A stretch of DNA of 64,000 nt. It comes from Caballeronia insecticola. Lineage in GTDB: Bacteria; Pseudomonadota; Gammaproteobacteria; Burkholderiales; Burkholderiaceae. The DNA is taken from positions 682,001-746,000 of the forward strand of contig NC_021287.1 of the NCBI RefSeq assembly GCF_000402035.1, written 5' to 3'. Positions 49,453 to 59,772 of this stretch are shown here, piece by piece. Made by a program: the position numbers and the translations under genes. The notes under the pieces were generated by a model. The model was not told where the DNA came from and searched no databases. It worked only from the letters and a program-made list of their open reading frames with translations. The first letter of the stretch is position 1. Every line of letters begins with the position of its first letter.

Positions 49453-49491
49453 CGGCCGAACGGCCCGCGTGAACACTAGGCCGTTCGGCCG
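49453..49491. promoter_or_regulatory. Perfect 13-bp inverted repeat between permease and rarA
   Basis: CGGCCGAACGGCC is followed after 13 nt by its exact reverse complement. It lies between divergent genes, 105 nt before the rarA ATG, and has no T-tract, so an operator or a rarA-leader hairpin is likelier than a terminator. Confidence 0.5.
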
Positions 49492-49596
49492 ATGCACGCG
49501 CGCGCCGAAAAAGGGCAAGATTATCGCCGCCTTTGACACACCCGTGCCGATCGAACGCGATCGGCGCCCACGCGCATCACTGCGCCCGAGACGCAC

Positions 49597-50913
49597 ATGT
49601 TCGAAGAAAACCGTGGCACCGTTCCGCTCGCGGAGCGGCTGCGCCCCCGCACCATCGACGACGTGATCGGCCAGAAGCATCTGCTCGGGCCGAACAAACC
49701 GCTGCGCGTCGCGTTCGAGTCGGGCGAGGCGCATTCGATGATTCTCTGGGGCCCGCCCGGCGTCGGCAAGACCACGCTCGCGCGCCTCATGGCGGATGCT
49801 TTCCACGCGCAGTTCATCTCGCTCTCCGCGGTGCTGTCGGGTGTCAAGGACATCCGCGAAGCCGTCGAGACGGCGCAGATTCATCGCGCGAACGGGCATC
49901 AGACGCTTGTGTTCGTCGACGAAGTGCATCGTTTCAACAAGAGTCAGCAGGACGCGTTCTTGCCGCATGTGGAGTCGGGCCTGTTCGTGTTCGTCGGCGC
50001 GACAACAGAGAATCCGTCGTTCGAGGTGAACAGCGCGTTGCTCTCGCGCGCGGCCGTGTACGTGCTGAAAAGCCTCGACGCCGAAGAACTGAAGCAACTG
50101 CTCGAGCGCGCGACGCAGGAACTCGGCGGCCTCACGTTCACCGACGAAGCGCGCGACGCGCTCATCGGTTCCGCCGATGGCGACGGCCGCAAGCTGCTGA
50201 ACAATCTCGAGATCGTGGCGCGCGCGGCCGCGCAGCAGAAACAGACCGAGATCGATGGCGCACTGCTCGGCAGCGCGCTCGCCGAGAATCTGCGCCGTTT
50301 CGACAAAGGCGGCGACGCGTTCTACGACCAGATCAGCGCGCTGCACAAGTCCGTGCGCGGCAGCAATCCCGACGCCACGCTGTACTGGTTCTGCCGCATG
50401 CTCGACGGCGGCGCGGATCCGCGCTATCTCGCGCGGCGCATCGTGCGCATGGCGTGGGAGGATATCGGGCTCGCCGATCCGCGCGCCGGGCGCATCGCGC
50501 TCGACGCCGCCGAAACCTACGAGCGCCTCGGCACGCCCGAGGGCGAACTGGCGCTTGCGCAGGCGCTCATCTATCTGGCCGTCGCGCCGAAATCGAACGC
50601 CGGTTACAACGCGTACAACGAGGCGCGCCGCTTCGTCGGAAAAGATCAGTCGCGCGGCGTGCCGGTGCATTTGCGCAACGCGCCGACCAAGCTCATGAAG
50701 GAACTGGGCTACGGCCACGAATACCGCTACGCGCACGACGAGCCCGACGCCTACGCGGCCGGCGAAACCTATTTGCCGGACGGCATGCGCGAGCCGAACT
50801 GGTATCAGCCGACGCCGCGCGGACTCGAAGGCAAGATCGGCGAGAAGCTCGCGCGGCTCGCCGAACTCGACGAAGCGTGGCGGCGCGAGCATCGGGACGA
50901 GAAGAAGCGCTGA
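49597..50913 (+). CDS. rarA: Replication-associated recombination protein A
   Basis: RarA (MgsA) is a clamp-loader-like AAA+ ATPase that acts at stalled forks. The 438-residue protein has Walker A GPPGVGKTTLARLMA, Walker B FVDEVHRFNKSQQDAFLPHVE, the sensor GATTENPSFEVN and the C-terminal tetramerisation domain with MLDGGADPRYLARRIVRMAWEDIG. rarA before serS is a conserved betaproteobacterial order. Confidence 0.95.
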   Translation: MFEENRGTVPLAERLRPRTIDDVIGQKHLLGPNKPLRVAFESGEAHSMILWGPPGVGKTTLARLMADAFHAQFISLSAVLSGVKDIREAVETAQIHRANGHQTLVFVDEVHRFNKSQQDAFLPHVESGLFVFVGATTENPSFEVNSALLSRAAVYVLKSLDAEELKQLLERATQELGGLTFTDEARDALIGSADGDGRKLLNNLEIVARAAAQQKQTEIDGALLGSALAENLRRFDKGGDAFYDQISALHKSVRGSNPDATLYWFCRMLDGGADPRYLARRIVRMAWEDIGLADPRAGRIALDAAETYERLGTPEGELALAQALIYLAVAPKSNAGYNAYNEARRFVGKDQSRGVPVHLRNAPTKLMKELGYGHEYRYAHDEPDAYAAGETYLPDGMREPNWYQPTPRGLEGKIGEKLARLAELDEAWRREHRDEKKR

Positions 50914-50965
50914 GCCGTCTGATTCCGCCGCGCTTCCCGCCCGGCTCGCGTTGGCCGTGCGCTAG

Positions 50966-52303
<1,338 letters not shown>

Positions 52304-52345
52304 TGTTTCATTGCGTTTCCTTGATGTTTATTTGCAAAAAGGGGC

Positions 52346-52374
52346 TTGGAAAGCAGAAAAGACTTCGATATACT
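52346..52374 (+). promoter_or_regulatory. Promoter of tRNA-Ser
   Basis: TTGGAA, a 17-nt spacer and TATACT form a good sigma70 promoter about 80 nt before the tRNA. Confidence 0.7.
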
Positions 52375-52454
52375 TTCGTTCTTCGTTGAGCAACGACCCG
52401 CTTAACGAAGGCTGATCGAAGCGTGCAGAAGTCAAGCAAGCGCGGTTGGTAGAC

Positions 52455-52545
<91 letters not shown>

Positions 52546-52556
52546 AGATACAAAAA

Positions 52557-52587
52557 CCCCGCAAGTCGTCAAGACTTGCGGGGTTTT
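52557..52587 (+). terminator. Terminator after tRNA-Ser
   Basis: CCCCGCAAGTC pairs perfectly with GACTTGCGGGG (11 bp, loop GTCAA) and continues into TTTT. Confidence 0.9.
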
Positions 52588-52670
52588 GCTTTTGTGGTCT
52601 CGCTTTTTGTAATCTCGCTTTTTCGGGGCGCGCTCGTAAGTACGCGCGCCTTGTCTCCGCTAGTCGAACT

Positions 52671-53021
52671 TCAAGTCGTGCACCGCGCGATATCGAAACG
52701 CAGTTCCGGCTCCGGCACGCCGCCATCGTCGCTCGACGACTGCTGCACCTTCACGATCGATCCATACGCCGACGGCGTCAGCGTCACGAGCCACGCGTTC
52801 GATCCGACGAGCAACTCGGTCGACCCTTGATCGCGCCTCGTCTGCGCGGAGGGAATCATGCGCTGCAGGCAGCTAGAAATATCCGAGGCGGGCCGCGCCG
52901 ACGAAACGTGGATCACGGGCTGCGATGCACGCAGTTCGGGACTGCTCGTCGAACCGCAGGCGGCAAGCGCGGCAACGCCCGACAGGACAACGGAAACAAA
53001 GGCAAATCGATGCAAGTTCAT
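52671..53021 (-). CDS. Small lipoprotein of unknown function
   Basis: A 116-residue exported protein with a lipobox (SGVAALAACGS, Cys near residue 22) and a short beta-rich body ending in a C-terminal RCTT; a middle cysteine (SSCLQRM) could pair with it. No family is recognised. It is divergent from map. The start MNLHRFAFV is chosen over a longer frame because it opens the signal peptide. Confidence 0.7.
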   Translation of the reverse strand: MNLHRFAFVSVVLSGVAALAACGSTSSPELRASQPVIHVSSARPASDISSCLQRMIPSAQTRRDQGSTELLVGSNAWLVTLTPSAYGSIVKVQQSSSDDGGVPEPELRFDIARCTT

Positions 53022-53220
53022 AACGCTCCGGCTAATCTGAATTCGCGCCACTAAAACACAAACGCGCGCGCATCACAAGGGCGAGTGCCCTGGGCGCGAC
53101 AGGCGCGCAAGCGTTGCGCGCGACCCGCGAATGCGGCATCCGGGCGGCTTCCTGTCAGGCCGGGCCGCGCGGGAGTGCTATCATCGGGCCCATTGTCCTC
53201 GTGTGCCGCCCGCCTGAAAT

Positions 53221-53250
53221 AGTGCCCTGCCAGGGCCCTGACAGGGCACT
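53221..53250. promoter_or_regulatory. Nested inverted repeat upstream of map
   Basis: AGTGCCCTG and CAGGGCACT are perfect 9-base arms 12 nt apart, and between them lies CAGGGCCCTG, itself a perfect palindrome. The element ends 41 nt before the map start, in the gap between divergent genes. Confidence 0.5.
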
Positions 53251-53291
53251 GAGCCGCGTACGCAGGCGGCACGAACTCATCGCATTGCTCA

Positions 53292-54074
53292 ATGGCCATC
53301 ACGCTCAAGACACCCGCAGACATCGAAAAGTTGCGCATCTCCGGCCGCATGGCCGCCGAAGTCCTCGCGATGATCGCCGAACACGTCCGCCCGGGCGTCA
53401 CCACCGACGAACTCGACGCCATCTGCAACCGCTTCATCGTGAACGAACTGAAGGCCGTTCCCGCCAACGTCGGGTACATGGGCTTTCCGAAGACGGTATG
53501 CACCTCGGTGAATCACGTCGTGTGTCACGGTATTCCGGGACCCAAGGAACTGAAGGACGGCGACATCATCAACATCGACGTCGCCATCATCAAGGACGGT
53601 TATTACGGCGACACGAGCCGCATGTATTACGCCGGCACGCCCGGTGCGGAAGCGCGCCGTCTCACCGAGACGACGTATGAGGCGATGGTGGCGGGCATCC
53701 GCGAAGTGCGTCCCGGCGCGACGCTCGGCGACGTCGGCGCAGCGATTCAGGGCGTCGCGCATCGCGAAGGCTTCTCCGTGGTGCGCGAGTACTGTGGACA
53801 CGGCATCGGCCGCGTGTATCACGAAGATCCGCAAGTGCTGCACTACGGCCAGCGCGGCGCGGGCCTGCGTCTGAAGCCGGGCCTCGTCTTCACGATCGAG
53901 CCGATGATCAACGCGGGCCGCGCGGCCACGCAGCAATCGCGCGACGGCTGGACCGTCACGACCAAGGACCGTTCGCTGTCGGCGCAGTGGGAGCACATGG
54001 TCGCGGTCACCGAGGACGGCTTCGAACTGCTTACGCCGTGGCCGGACGGCACCGGCGCCTATCCTGCGCCGTGA
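53292..54074 (+). CDS. map: Methionine aminopeptidase, type I
   Basis: Map removes the N-terminal methionine of new proteins. The 260-residue length is normal for type Ia. The pita-bread fold residues are visible: HGIPGPKELKDGDIIN with its metal Asp, DTSRMYY, GHGIGRVYHEDP with the catalytic His and FTIEPMIN with the metal Glu. It starts MAITLKTPADIEKLR. Confidence 0.96.
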   Translation: MAITLKTPADIEKLRISGRMAAEVLAMIAEHVRPGVTTDELDAICNRFIVNELKAVPANVGYMGFPKTVCTSVNHVVCHGIPGPKELKDGDIINIDVAIIKDGYYGDTSRMYYAGTPGAEARRLTETTYEAMVAGIREVRPGATLGDVGAAIQGVAHREGFSVVREYCGHGIGRVYHEDPQVLHYGQRGAGLRLKPGLVFTIEPMINAGRAATQQSRDGWTVTTKDRSLSAQWEHMVAVTEDGFELLTPWPDGTGAYPAP

Positions 54075-54246
54075 GCCACACCGTGAGCACGGCTACGCAT
54101 TCCGTGTGCGTTGCAAAGCACTTTCCCGGAATTAGGAATTGACGGGTCCGCCCGTTCGGTTGAAGCTATGCCAATGGCCCGACATGCGGACCGGCCGCCA
54201 GAGCCGCACGCGCATCGAGCCTGCAAGCCAGAGAGAAATAGCCCGT

Positions 54247-54771
54247 ATGAGTCCCTCATTGACCGTCAGCCGCATCGCCGCGCAACAAGGTCCGGTTTTG
54301 CGCGAACTTCGCACGGCATCGCTGCGCGAAGCGCCGTATGCCTTCGGCGAAACGCTGGAAGATGCGCTTCAGGTCGAGCCCTCGAGCTTCGACGAGACCG
54401 CGTTCCTGCACGCGAACTCGGCCAAGCTCGCGACGTTTCTGCTGTACACGGAAGGGCATCCCTGCGGTCTTGTCCATGCGTACATCGAAGAGTCGTCCGA
54501 TGCGCGCGCCTTCGTGAGCGCGCTGTGGGTCGCCCCCGCCGTGCGGCATCTGCGCGGCGGCGAATTGCTGGTGAACGTGGCATCGGAGTGGCTGGCCGAA
54601 CAGGGCGCCGCCGAGGTGCACGCCTGGATCGCCGATGAAAACCGCACCGCGATGCGCTTCTACGAACGCCTGGGCTTCGGCCCGACGGGCGACCGCCGCG
54701 CGATGCCGTCGCACGAGGCGGAAGCCGAATCGCTCTACGTGCGTCACATGCATTCCGGGCGCCACGCGTAA
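54247..54771 (+). CDS. GNAT-family N-acetyltransferase
   Basis: A 174-residue acetyltransferase with the acetyl-CoA loop region WVAPAVRHLRGGELLVNVASEWLAEQG and the C-terminal ADENRTAMRFYERLGFGPTG typical of GNAT proteins. The acceptor is unknown; small-molecule or protein N-acetylation are both possible. The ATG at 54247 is preferred to earlier in-frame starts because the GNAT fold begins there. Confidence 0.88.
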   Translation: MSPSLTVSRIAAQQGPVLRELRTASLREAPYAFGETLEDALQVEPSSFDETAFLHANSAKLATFLLYTEGHPCGLVHAYIEESSDARAFVSALWVAPAVRHLRGGELLVNVASEWLAEQGAAEVHAWIADENRTAMRFYERLGFGPTGDRRAMPSHEAEAESLYVRHMHSGRHA

Positions 54772-54913
54772 CGCGCGTCCCATCCACACATCAAGCGTGC
54801 TCGACACACGCCTCGCCGCACACACTTCGCGTTTTCGATAGCTGAATCGGCCGGAAAAAATATGGTCGTGTGTGACAACGCCTGTAAAATACGCAAAATT
54901 TTTGGCCGTTCCT

Positions 54914-55699
54914 ATGTCGCTCAACAAAACGCCCTTTTTTGAACTGCGCAGCGGCTCCGTCGACACGCTTCTCTTCGTCGTCAAGACTCCCGACCTCGAC
55001 GCCCTGCGCACCGAACTGACCCGGCGCTTCGAGGCGACTCCCGAATTCTTCGCGGGCGATGTCGTCGCCATCGACGTGCGCCGTCTCGCCGACGCTGCGA
55101 ACGGCGGGGAAGGGGCGCGCGTGTCGCTCGCGGACCTCGAAAAGCTGCTGAAAAGCGTGCGCATGCGCCCGGTCGGCGTCGTCGCCTTACCGGCGCAGAC
55201 GTGGGCGGTTCAGTGGGCGAACGAAGGCGGCCTGCCGATTCTCGAAGCGCGCGACCGGCGCGGCGCGCCCAAGCCCTCGGTCGATGAAGCGAAGCCCAAC
55301 ACCGAGGCCGCCGCGGTGATCGAGGCGGCCGTCGCCAATACGCCGCCGCCCGCCACGTTTCCCGCGCAGGCGACCATCATCGACCGGCCGCTGCGCTCCG
55401 GTCAGCAGGTCTACGCGAAAGGCGACCTGATCGTGCTCGGGCTCGTGTCGTACGGGGCCGAAGTCATCGCGGAAGGCAATATCCATATTTATGCGCCGTT
55501 GCGGGGCCGCGCGCTCGCCGGCGTGCACGGCAATCTCGACGCACGCATCTTCTGCACCTGTCTCGAGCCGGAACTGATTTCCATCGCGGGAATCTACCGG
55601 ACGACCGAGAACCCGCTGTCGGCCGACGTCCTGAGCAAGCCCGTGCAGATCTGGCTGGACCAAGAAAAACTGATGATCGAACCGCTGCGGCTGACCTGA
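54914..55699 (+). CDS. minC: Septum site-determining protein MinC
   Basis: MinC blocks FtsZ ring assembly away from midcell. The 261-residue protein has the N-terminal FtsZ-inhibiting domain ([17 protein letters not shown]...) and, after a variable linker, the C-terminal beta-helix ([39 protein letters not shown]) that binds MinD. The ATG at 54914 gives the conserved [11 protein letters not shown] start. minD follows after 75 nt. Confidence 0.97.
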   Translation: MSLNKTPFFELRSGSVDTLLFVVKTPDLDALRTELTRRFEATPEFFAGDVVAIDVRRLADAANGGEGARVSLADLEKLLKSVRMRPVGVVALPAQTWAVQWANEGGLPILEARDRRGAPKPSVDEAKPNTEAAAVIEAAVANTPPPATFPAQATIIDRPLRSGQQVYAKGDLIVLGLVSYGAEVIAEGNIHIYAPLRGRALAGVHGNLDARIFCTCLEPELISIAGIYRTTENPLSADVLSKPVQIWLDQEKLMIEPLRLT

Positions 55700-55774
55700 G
55701 ACGCCGCGCGCCCGATGCCCCGGCGCGCTCATGGCAACGCGAGCGGACCTATTTGACGAACACAAGGTACTTGT

Positions 55775-56590
55775 ATGGCAAAAATCATTGTGGTGACTTC
55801 GGGGAAGGGCGGCGTCGGCAAGACGACCACCAGCGCGAGCTTCGCATCGGCGCTCGCGTTGCGCGGCCACAAGACGGCCGTGATCGACTTCGACGTCGGT
55901 CTGCGCAACCTCGACCTCATCATGGGTTGCGAACGCCGCGTGGTGTACGACCTGATCAACGTCATTCAGGGCGAAGCGAACCTGAACCAGGCGCTCATCA
56001 AGGACAAGAAGTGCGAGGACCTGTACATCCTTCCGGCGTCGCAGACGCGCGACAAGGACGCGCTCACGCTCGAAGGCGTCGAGAAGGTCATCAACGAACT
56101 CATCAAGCAGGAGTTCGAATACATCATTTGCGATTCGCCCGCGGGTATCGAGTCCGGCGCGCTGATGGCCATGCACTTCGCGGACGAAGCGCTGATCGTC
56201 ACGAACCCGGAAGTGTCTTCCGTGCGCGACTCGGACCGCATTCTCGGCATTCTGTCGTCGAAGACCAAGCGCGCGATCGAAGGCAAGGACCCGGTCAAGG
56301 AGCATCTGCTCATCACGCGTTACAACCCGAAGCGCGTCTCGGAAGGTGAGATGCTGTCGCTCTCCGATATCCAGGAAATTCTGCGCATCGATCTCATCGG
56401 CGTGATTCCGGAATCGGAAGCGGTGCTGCACGCATCGAATCAGGGTCTGCCGGCGGTGTATCTCGACGGCACGGATGTCGCCGAATCGTACAAAGACGTG
56501 GTGTCGCGCTTCCTCGGAGAAGAGAAGGCGCTGCGCTTCACCGATTATCAGAAGCCCGGTCTGTTGCAACGCATCTTCGGCACCAAGTAA
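55775..56590 (+). CDS. minD: Septum site-determining ATPase MinD
   Basis: MinD oscillates on the membrane with MinC and MinE. The 271-residue protein has the deviant Walker A TSGKGGVGKTT, switch II/Walker B-like ICDSPAGIESGA and the C-terminal amphipathic membrane helix (GLLQRIFGTK). Confidence 0.98.
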   Translation: MAKIIVVTSGKGGVGKTTTSASFASALALRGHKTAVIDFDVGLRNLDLIMGCERRVVYDLINVIQGEANLNQALIKDKKCEDLYILPASQTRDKDALTLEGVEKVINELIKQEFEYIICDSPAGIESGALMAMHFADEALIVTNPEVSSVRDSDRILGILSSKTKRAIEGKDPVKEHLLITRYNPKRVSEGEMLSLSDIQEILRIDLIGVIPESEAVLHASNQGLPAVYLDGTDVAESYKDVVSRFLGEEKALRFTDYQKPGLLQRIFGTK

Positions 56591-56599
56591 GGGGACGCA

Positions 56600-56854
56600 A
56601 TGTCGATTCTTTCGTTTTTGCTGGGCGAGAAAAAAAAGTCCGCTTCGGTCGCGAAGGAACGCTTGCAGTTGATCATTGCGCACGAGCGCGCGGGTGGCAG
56701 AGCCGCCGCCGATTATCTGCCGGCGTTGCAACGGGAACTGGTTGCGGTGATTTCGAAATACGTGAAGATTTCCGATGACGATATCCGAGTGAGCCTCGAA
56801 CGTCAGGACGATCTCGAAGTGCTGGAAGTAAAGATCGAAATTCCACAGGCGTAG
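56600..56854 (+). CDS. minE: Cell division topological specificity factor MinE
   Basis: MinE stimulates MinD ATPase and drives pole-to-pole oscillation. The 84-residue protein begins [30 protein letters not shown] (membrane- and MinD-binding region) and has the dimerisation domain ending LEVKIEIPQ. It starts 9 nt after minD, and a strong terminator ends the minCDE operon. Confidence 0.97.
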   Translation: MSILSFLLGEKKKSASVAKERLQLIIAHERAGGRAAADYLPALQRELVAVISKYVKISDDDIRVSLERQDDLEVLEVKIEIPQA

Positions 56855-56924
56855 CGATTCGCGCGAGCGCGCGCAAATCGCATCCGGCCGAACAGGCGAA
56901 TCGTCTGCATGTAGCGGTAGCGAG

Positions 56925-56960
56925 AAAAGCCAGGATCGAAGGATCCTGGCTTTTGTTTTT
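56925..56960 (+). terminator. Terminator of the minCDE operon
   Basis: AAAAGCCAGGATC pairs with GATCCTGGCTTTT (13 bp, loop GAAG) and continues into GTTTTTG. Confidence 0.9.
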
Positions 56961-57220
56961 GCGCGCTATCGTTTGCGTCTTGTTGTTTGCGCCTTATCGT
57001 TTGCGCGGGTCCGGCGTTCGCCTGCGTGCGTGTGTGCTGGATTCGATACAGGACCGGCTTACATCAATATTCGCTTGCACTTTGGGCATGGTCGTAATAC
57101 GCCGCGTGTCCTCCTGCCGGCAGTCTCGCGCATTGAATGCATGACGGTGGCGCCGTGCGCCGCCGTTGCATCTAACCGCGCCTTGAAGCGCGTTCAATGT
57201 CCCGATACCAGAGGTACACC
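56961..57220. other. Intergenic region before the YXWGXW gene
   Basis: The 260 bases after the minCDE terminator have no convincing gene; the two short rightward frames are Arg/Cys-rich with no ribosome site. TTTGCG recurs three times at about 19-nt intervals (near 56972-57004), in an AT-richer stretch where the downstream promoter is likely. AGAGGT at 57210 is the ribosome site of the next gene. Confidence 0.45.
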
Positions 57221-57532
57221 ATGAAGAATTCCCTTCGCCCGCTGCTCGCACGGACCGCACTCATCGTCGCGAGTGTGATCAGCGTGACGGCTGCTTCCGC
57301 CGCCGAAGTCGTGATCGTCGCACCCAACGCGCCGCCCGCGCCGCGCCATGAACTCGTGCCGCCCGCGCGCGCCGGCTATGTCTGGGATCAAGGGCACTGG
57401 AACTGGGACCACGGCCGCTATGAGTGGGTCGCGGGCCATTGGGAAGCCGAGCGCGTCGGTCACCGCTGGGTGCCGGGCGAGTGGACCGGACACGGCAATC
57501 AGTATCGCTGGGTTCCGGCGCACTGGGCTTGA
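57221..57532 (+). CDS. YXWGXW repeat-containing secreted protein
   Basis: A 103-residue exported protein: the signal peptide ends ASAAEVV, and the mature part has repeated aromatic modules GYVWDQGHWNWDHGRYEWVAGHWEAERVG and RWVPGEWTGHGNQYRWVPAHWA, the YXWGXW (PF12779-type) repeat found in many proteobacterial envelope proteins. Its role is unknown. AGAGGT lies 5 nt before the ATG. The next tiny lipoprotein gene follows within 15 nt. Confidence 0.88.
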   Translation: MKNSLRPLLARTALIVASVISVTAASAAEVVIVAPNAPPAPRHELVPPARAGYVWDQGHWNWDHGRYEWVAGHWEAERVGHRWVPGEWTGHGNQYRWVPAHWA

Positions 57533-57546
57533 TGGAGAGACATGCA

Positions 57547-57660
57547 ATGAAAAAGCTCATGCTCGTTCTCATGGCCGTCGTGCTGGCCGATGCCCTCGCG
57601 GGTTGTATCGTCGTGCCGGAGCATCACGCGGAGCGGTCAGCGCGCGTCTACGTGTATTGA
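57547..57660 (+). CDS. 37-residue lipoprotein
   Basis: A tiny exported lipoprotein: MKKLMLVLMAVVLADALAGCIV, a normal short signal with lipobox ALAGC, leaves an 18-residue mature peptide VVPEHHAERSARVYVY after the lipidated Cys. GGAGAG lies 7 nt before the ATG. It is 14 nt from the YXWGXW gene stop and so probably in one message with it. Similar entericidin-like or YXWGXW-linked lipopeptides are common, function unknown. Confidence 0.75.
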   Translation: MKKLMLVLMAVVLADALAGCIVVPEHHAERSARVYVY

Positions 57661-57664
57661 CGGC

Positions 57665-59050
57665 CTATTTCCGCGGCGTCGCGTCCGTCGCGTCCGTCGT
57701 TTCGGCGCGCGCGGCATCGTCCGGTACTTCGGGCGACGGCGCCGGCTTGTTCAGCGGCGCCATATAGCGCTCCGACAGCGCCTCGTACAGCGGCGGCGCA
57801 AACAGACGCGACACCCGGCTCGAGATCAGCGCGGTCGCCATCAGTGAGATGACGAGCGCGTGCCCGTTGATCATCTCCATCACGATGACGAACGCCGTGA
57901 TCGGCGATTGCGTCACGGCCGCAAGATAGCCGACCATTGCGAGTGCGATCAGCATCGGCAACTGCATGTGCGAGAAGAACAGATGCAGCACGTTGCCGAA
58001 GCCCGCGCCTATCGACAGCGACGGCGCGAAAATGCCGCCCGGAATGCCCGGCAGATACGAACCGATCATCGACACCATTTTCAGCAGCGGATAGAACGCC
58101 GAAAGTTGCTCGCGCCCTTCGAGCAGGCCGCGCGCTTCGGCGTAACCGCTGCCGAAGGTCGTGCCGCCCGACACCAGCCCCACGACCGCGATGATCAGCC
58201 CGCACAGGGCCGCAAACACCACGGGGCGCGTTGCATGGAGCGTTCGCAGCGGCGCGGGAATCCACTTGCTCGTGTTGAGCAGCAGCCAGCAGAACGCGCC
58301 GCCCGCGATGCCGGTCACGACGGCCGTCACCGCCACGGCGAGCGCGAAGAGATCGGGGAACTGCGCGCCGACGTCGATGGTGCCGAAGTAGGTGTAATTG
58401 CCGTTCAGCCCGAGCGCGATGATGCCGGCGACGATGATGCCCGTGATCAGCACGCCGCTCGTGCGCACTTCGAAGCTGCGCGTGAGCTCCTCGATGGCGA
58501 ACACGATGCCCGCGAGCGGCGTGTTGAACGCCGCCGACAGTCCCGCCGCCGCGCCCGCGAGCACGAGTTGCCGCTCGATCAGCGAATTGGAGCGCGGGTA
58601 AAAGCGCCGCATGTTGAACATGAGCGCCGCGCCGACCTGCACGGTCGGACCTTCGCGGCCGATGGTGAGCCCGCCGAGGATCGCGACGAACGACACCGCG
58701 ATCTTCGCGAGCAGGATGCGCAGTGTGAGCAGCCGCCCGCCCGCCGCGGACGTCGGGCTATTCAACACAGCGATGACCTGCGGTATGCCGCTGCCTTCGG
58801 AGCCGCGAAAAAAGCGTCGCGTGACGAACACGCACAGTGCCGCGGACGCCGGCGTGACCACGAGCGGCAGCCACACATATTCGCTGCGAATGTCGAGAAA
58901 ACGGCTGAAGCCCCAGTCGATGAGCCGCGCGTAATAGACCGCGACGAGTCCGACCAGAATCGCGCCGATCCAGAAGATGCCGTAGCGGCGCCATAGGCTG
59001 CGTGTGCGGCGCGCGGTGACGATCGAAAAGGAACGTAGCGTCCGGATCAT
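57665..59050 (-). CDS. ClC-type voltage-gated chloride channel/antiporter
   Basis: A 461-residue ClC-family protein. The chloride filter motifs are visible: GSEGSGIPQVI (for GSGIP), GREGPTVQVGA (GREGP) and the late YLPGIPGGIFAPSL (GxFxP). Residue 203 in the usual proton-glutamate position (GREGPT) is present, and no CBS domains follow. Whether it is a channel or a Cl-/H+ antiporter cannot be read. It is convergent with the YXWGXW/lipoprotein pair. Confidence 0.92.
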   Translation of the reverse strand: MIRTLRSFSIVTARRTRSLWRRYGIFWIGAILVGLVAVYYARLIDWGFSRFLDIRSEYVWLPLVVTPASAALCVFVTRRFFRGSEGSGIPQVIAVLNSPTSAAGGRLLTLRILLAKIAVSFVAILGGLTIGREGPTVQVGAALMFNMRRFYPRSNSLIERQLVLAGAAAGLSAAFNTPLAGIVFAIEELTRSFEVRTSGVLITGIIVAGIIALGLNGNYTYFGTIDVGAQFPDLFALAVAVTAVVTGIAGGAFCWLLLNTSKWIPAPLRTLHATRPVVFAALCGLIIAVVGLVSGGTTFGSGYAEARGLLEGREQLSAFYPLLKMVSMIGSYLPGIPGGIFAPSLSIGAGFGNVLHLFFSHMQLPMLIALAMVGYLAAVTQSPITAFVIVMEMINGHALVISLMATALISSRVSRLFAPPLYEALSERYMAPLNKPAPSPEVPDDAARAETTDATDATPRK

Positions 59051-59335
59051 GCGATGACCGTCGGCAAAGAGGCGATTATAGCGGCCGTCTCAAAAGTGCA
59101 AGATGCCTTGCCGGAAGCCGAAGCGTTGCTAACGCCCAAAAAAGAACAGGCGCGAGGCTTTCGCCAGGCGCCCATGAAACGCTCCCGCAAAAAGCAGGAG
59201 CGGAGAGGAGAGGGGTGCCGCGTTCGTCTGCAAAGAAAGCAAGAACGGGCATTACACGCTATGGCAGGCCTCGTCGGAAAAAGTTCAACGACGCTGAAAT
59301 TTTTTCCAGCGCCGTTGTTCCCAGACGCAACGCCT

Positions 59336-59515
59336 TTAAGCGGTAAGTACTTCGAAAGCAACGACCGCGAGTATCGCGCCGACATTCGCGATGATCGCCT
59401 CGCACAGCACGCCTCGCCATGTCGCGGGACGGAATTTGACGGCGAGCAGAAGCGCAGTCAAAAGCGCGATGGAGATCATCGCGACGAGATGCGAACTCTG
59501 CAAATGGATATTCAT
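59336..59515 (-). CDS. 59-residue two-helix membrane protein
   Basis: A small frame shorter than most gene-finders keep. It starts ATG with GGGAGG 5 nt upstream, and codes for MNIHLQSSHLVAMISIALLTALLLAVKF, then a short charged turn (RPATWRGVLCE) and a second hydrophobic stretch AIIANVGAILAVVAFEVLTA, stopping with TAA. Two membrane helices with a positive loop are predicted. The codons are normal for this DNA. No family is recognised. It faces the ClC gene and could be an independent unit. Confidence 0.7.
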   Translation of the reverse strand: MNIHLQSSHLVAMISIALLTALLLAVKFRPATWRGVLCEAIIANVGAILAVVAFEVLTA

Positions 59516-59772
59516 CGTGGCCTCCCATGCGGTCGCGGCAGAAGTTTCCGCGCGTAGTTTTTGTCCAGCTTGTTTCGAGTATAGGCAGTGGCAAATTTAC
59601 TGAAAAGCGGACAAAAAAGTCATTTTGCCGCCAGCTTGCCGACTGGCATCGAGTGTTAATTTAAATACCGGTTGATTAAGGGAATTTTCTTTCTAAGCTA
59701 GGTACAAACCCCGTATGCGCGCCACAGTCTATTCGCCGCGTGCCGAACCGCAGTTCGTGGAGCATTCGCACG

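Noticed and set aside
48043..49596. TPP riboswitch upstream of the CytX-like permease
   Set aside because: The leader has no CTGAGA-type P3 box or THI-box core in either strand; the only structured parts are the 10-nt repeats and the 13-bp inverted repeat.
52546..52660. Integration scar after tRNA-Ser
   Set aside because: No integrase gene, no direct repeat of the tRNA 3' end and an immediate terminator were seen, so there is no sign of an island.
56953..57144. Short rightward frame after the minCDE terminator
   Set aside because: It starts in the terminator tail, has no ribosome site and is Cys/Arg/Val-rich without a pattern.
59054..59557. 167-codon rightward frame upstream of opgC
   Set aside because: Its start has no ribosome site, the composition is Arg/Lys-rich without a domain, and it overlaps the better-supported 59-residue membrane protein on the other strand.
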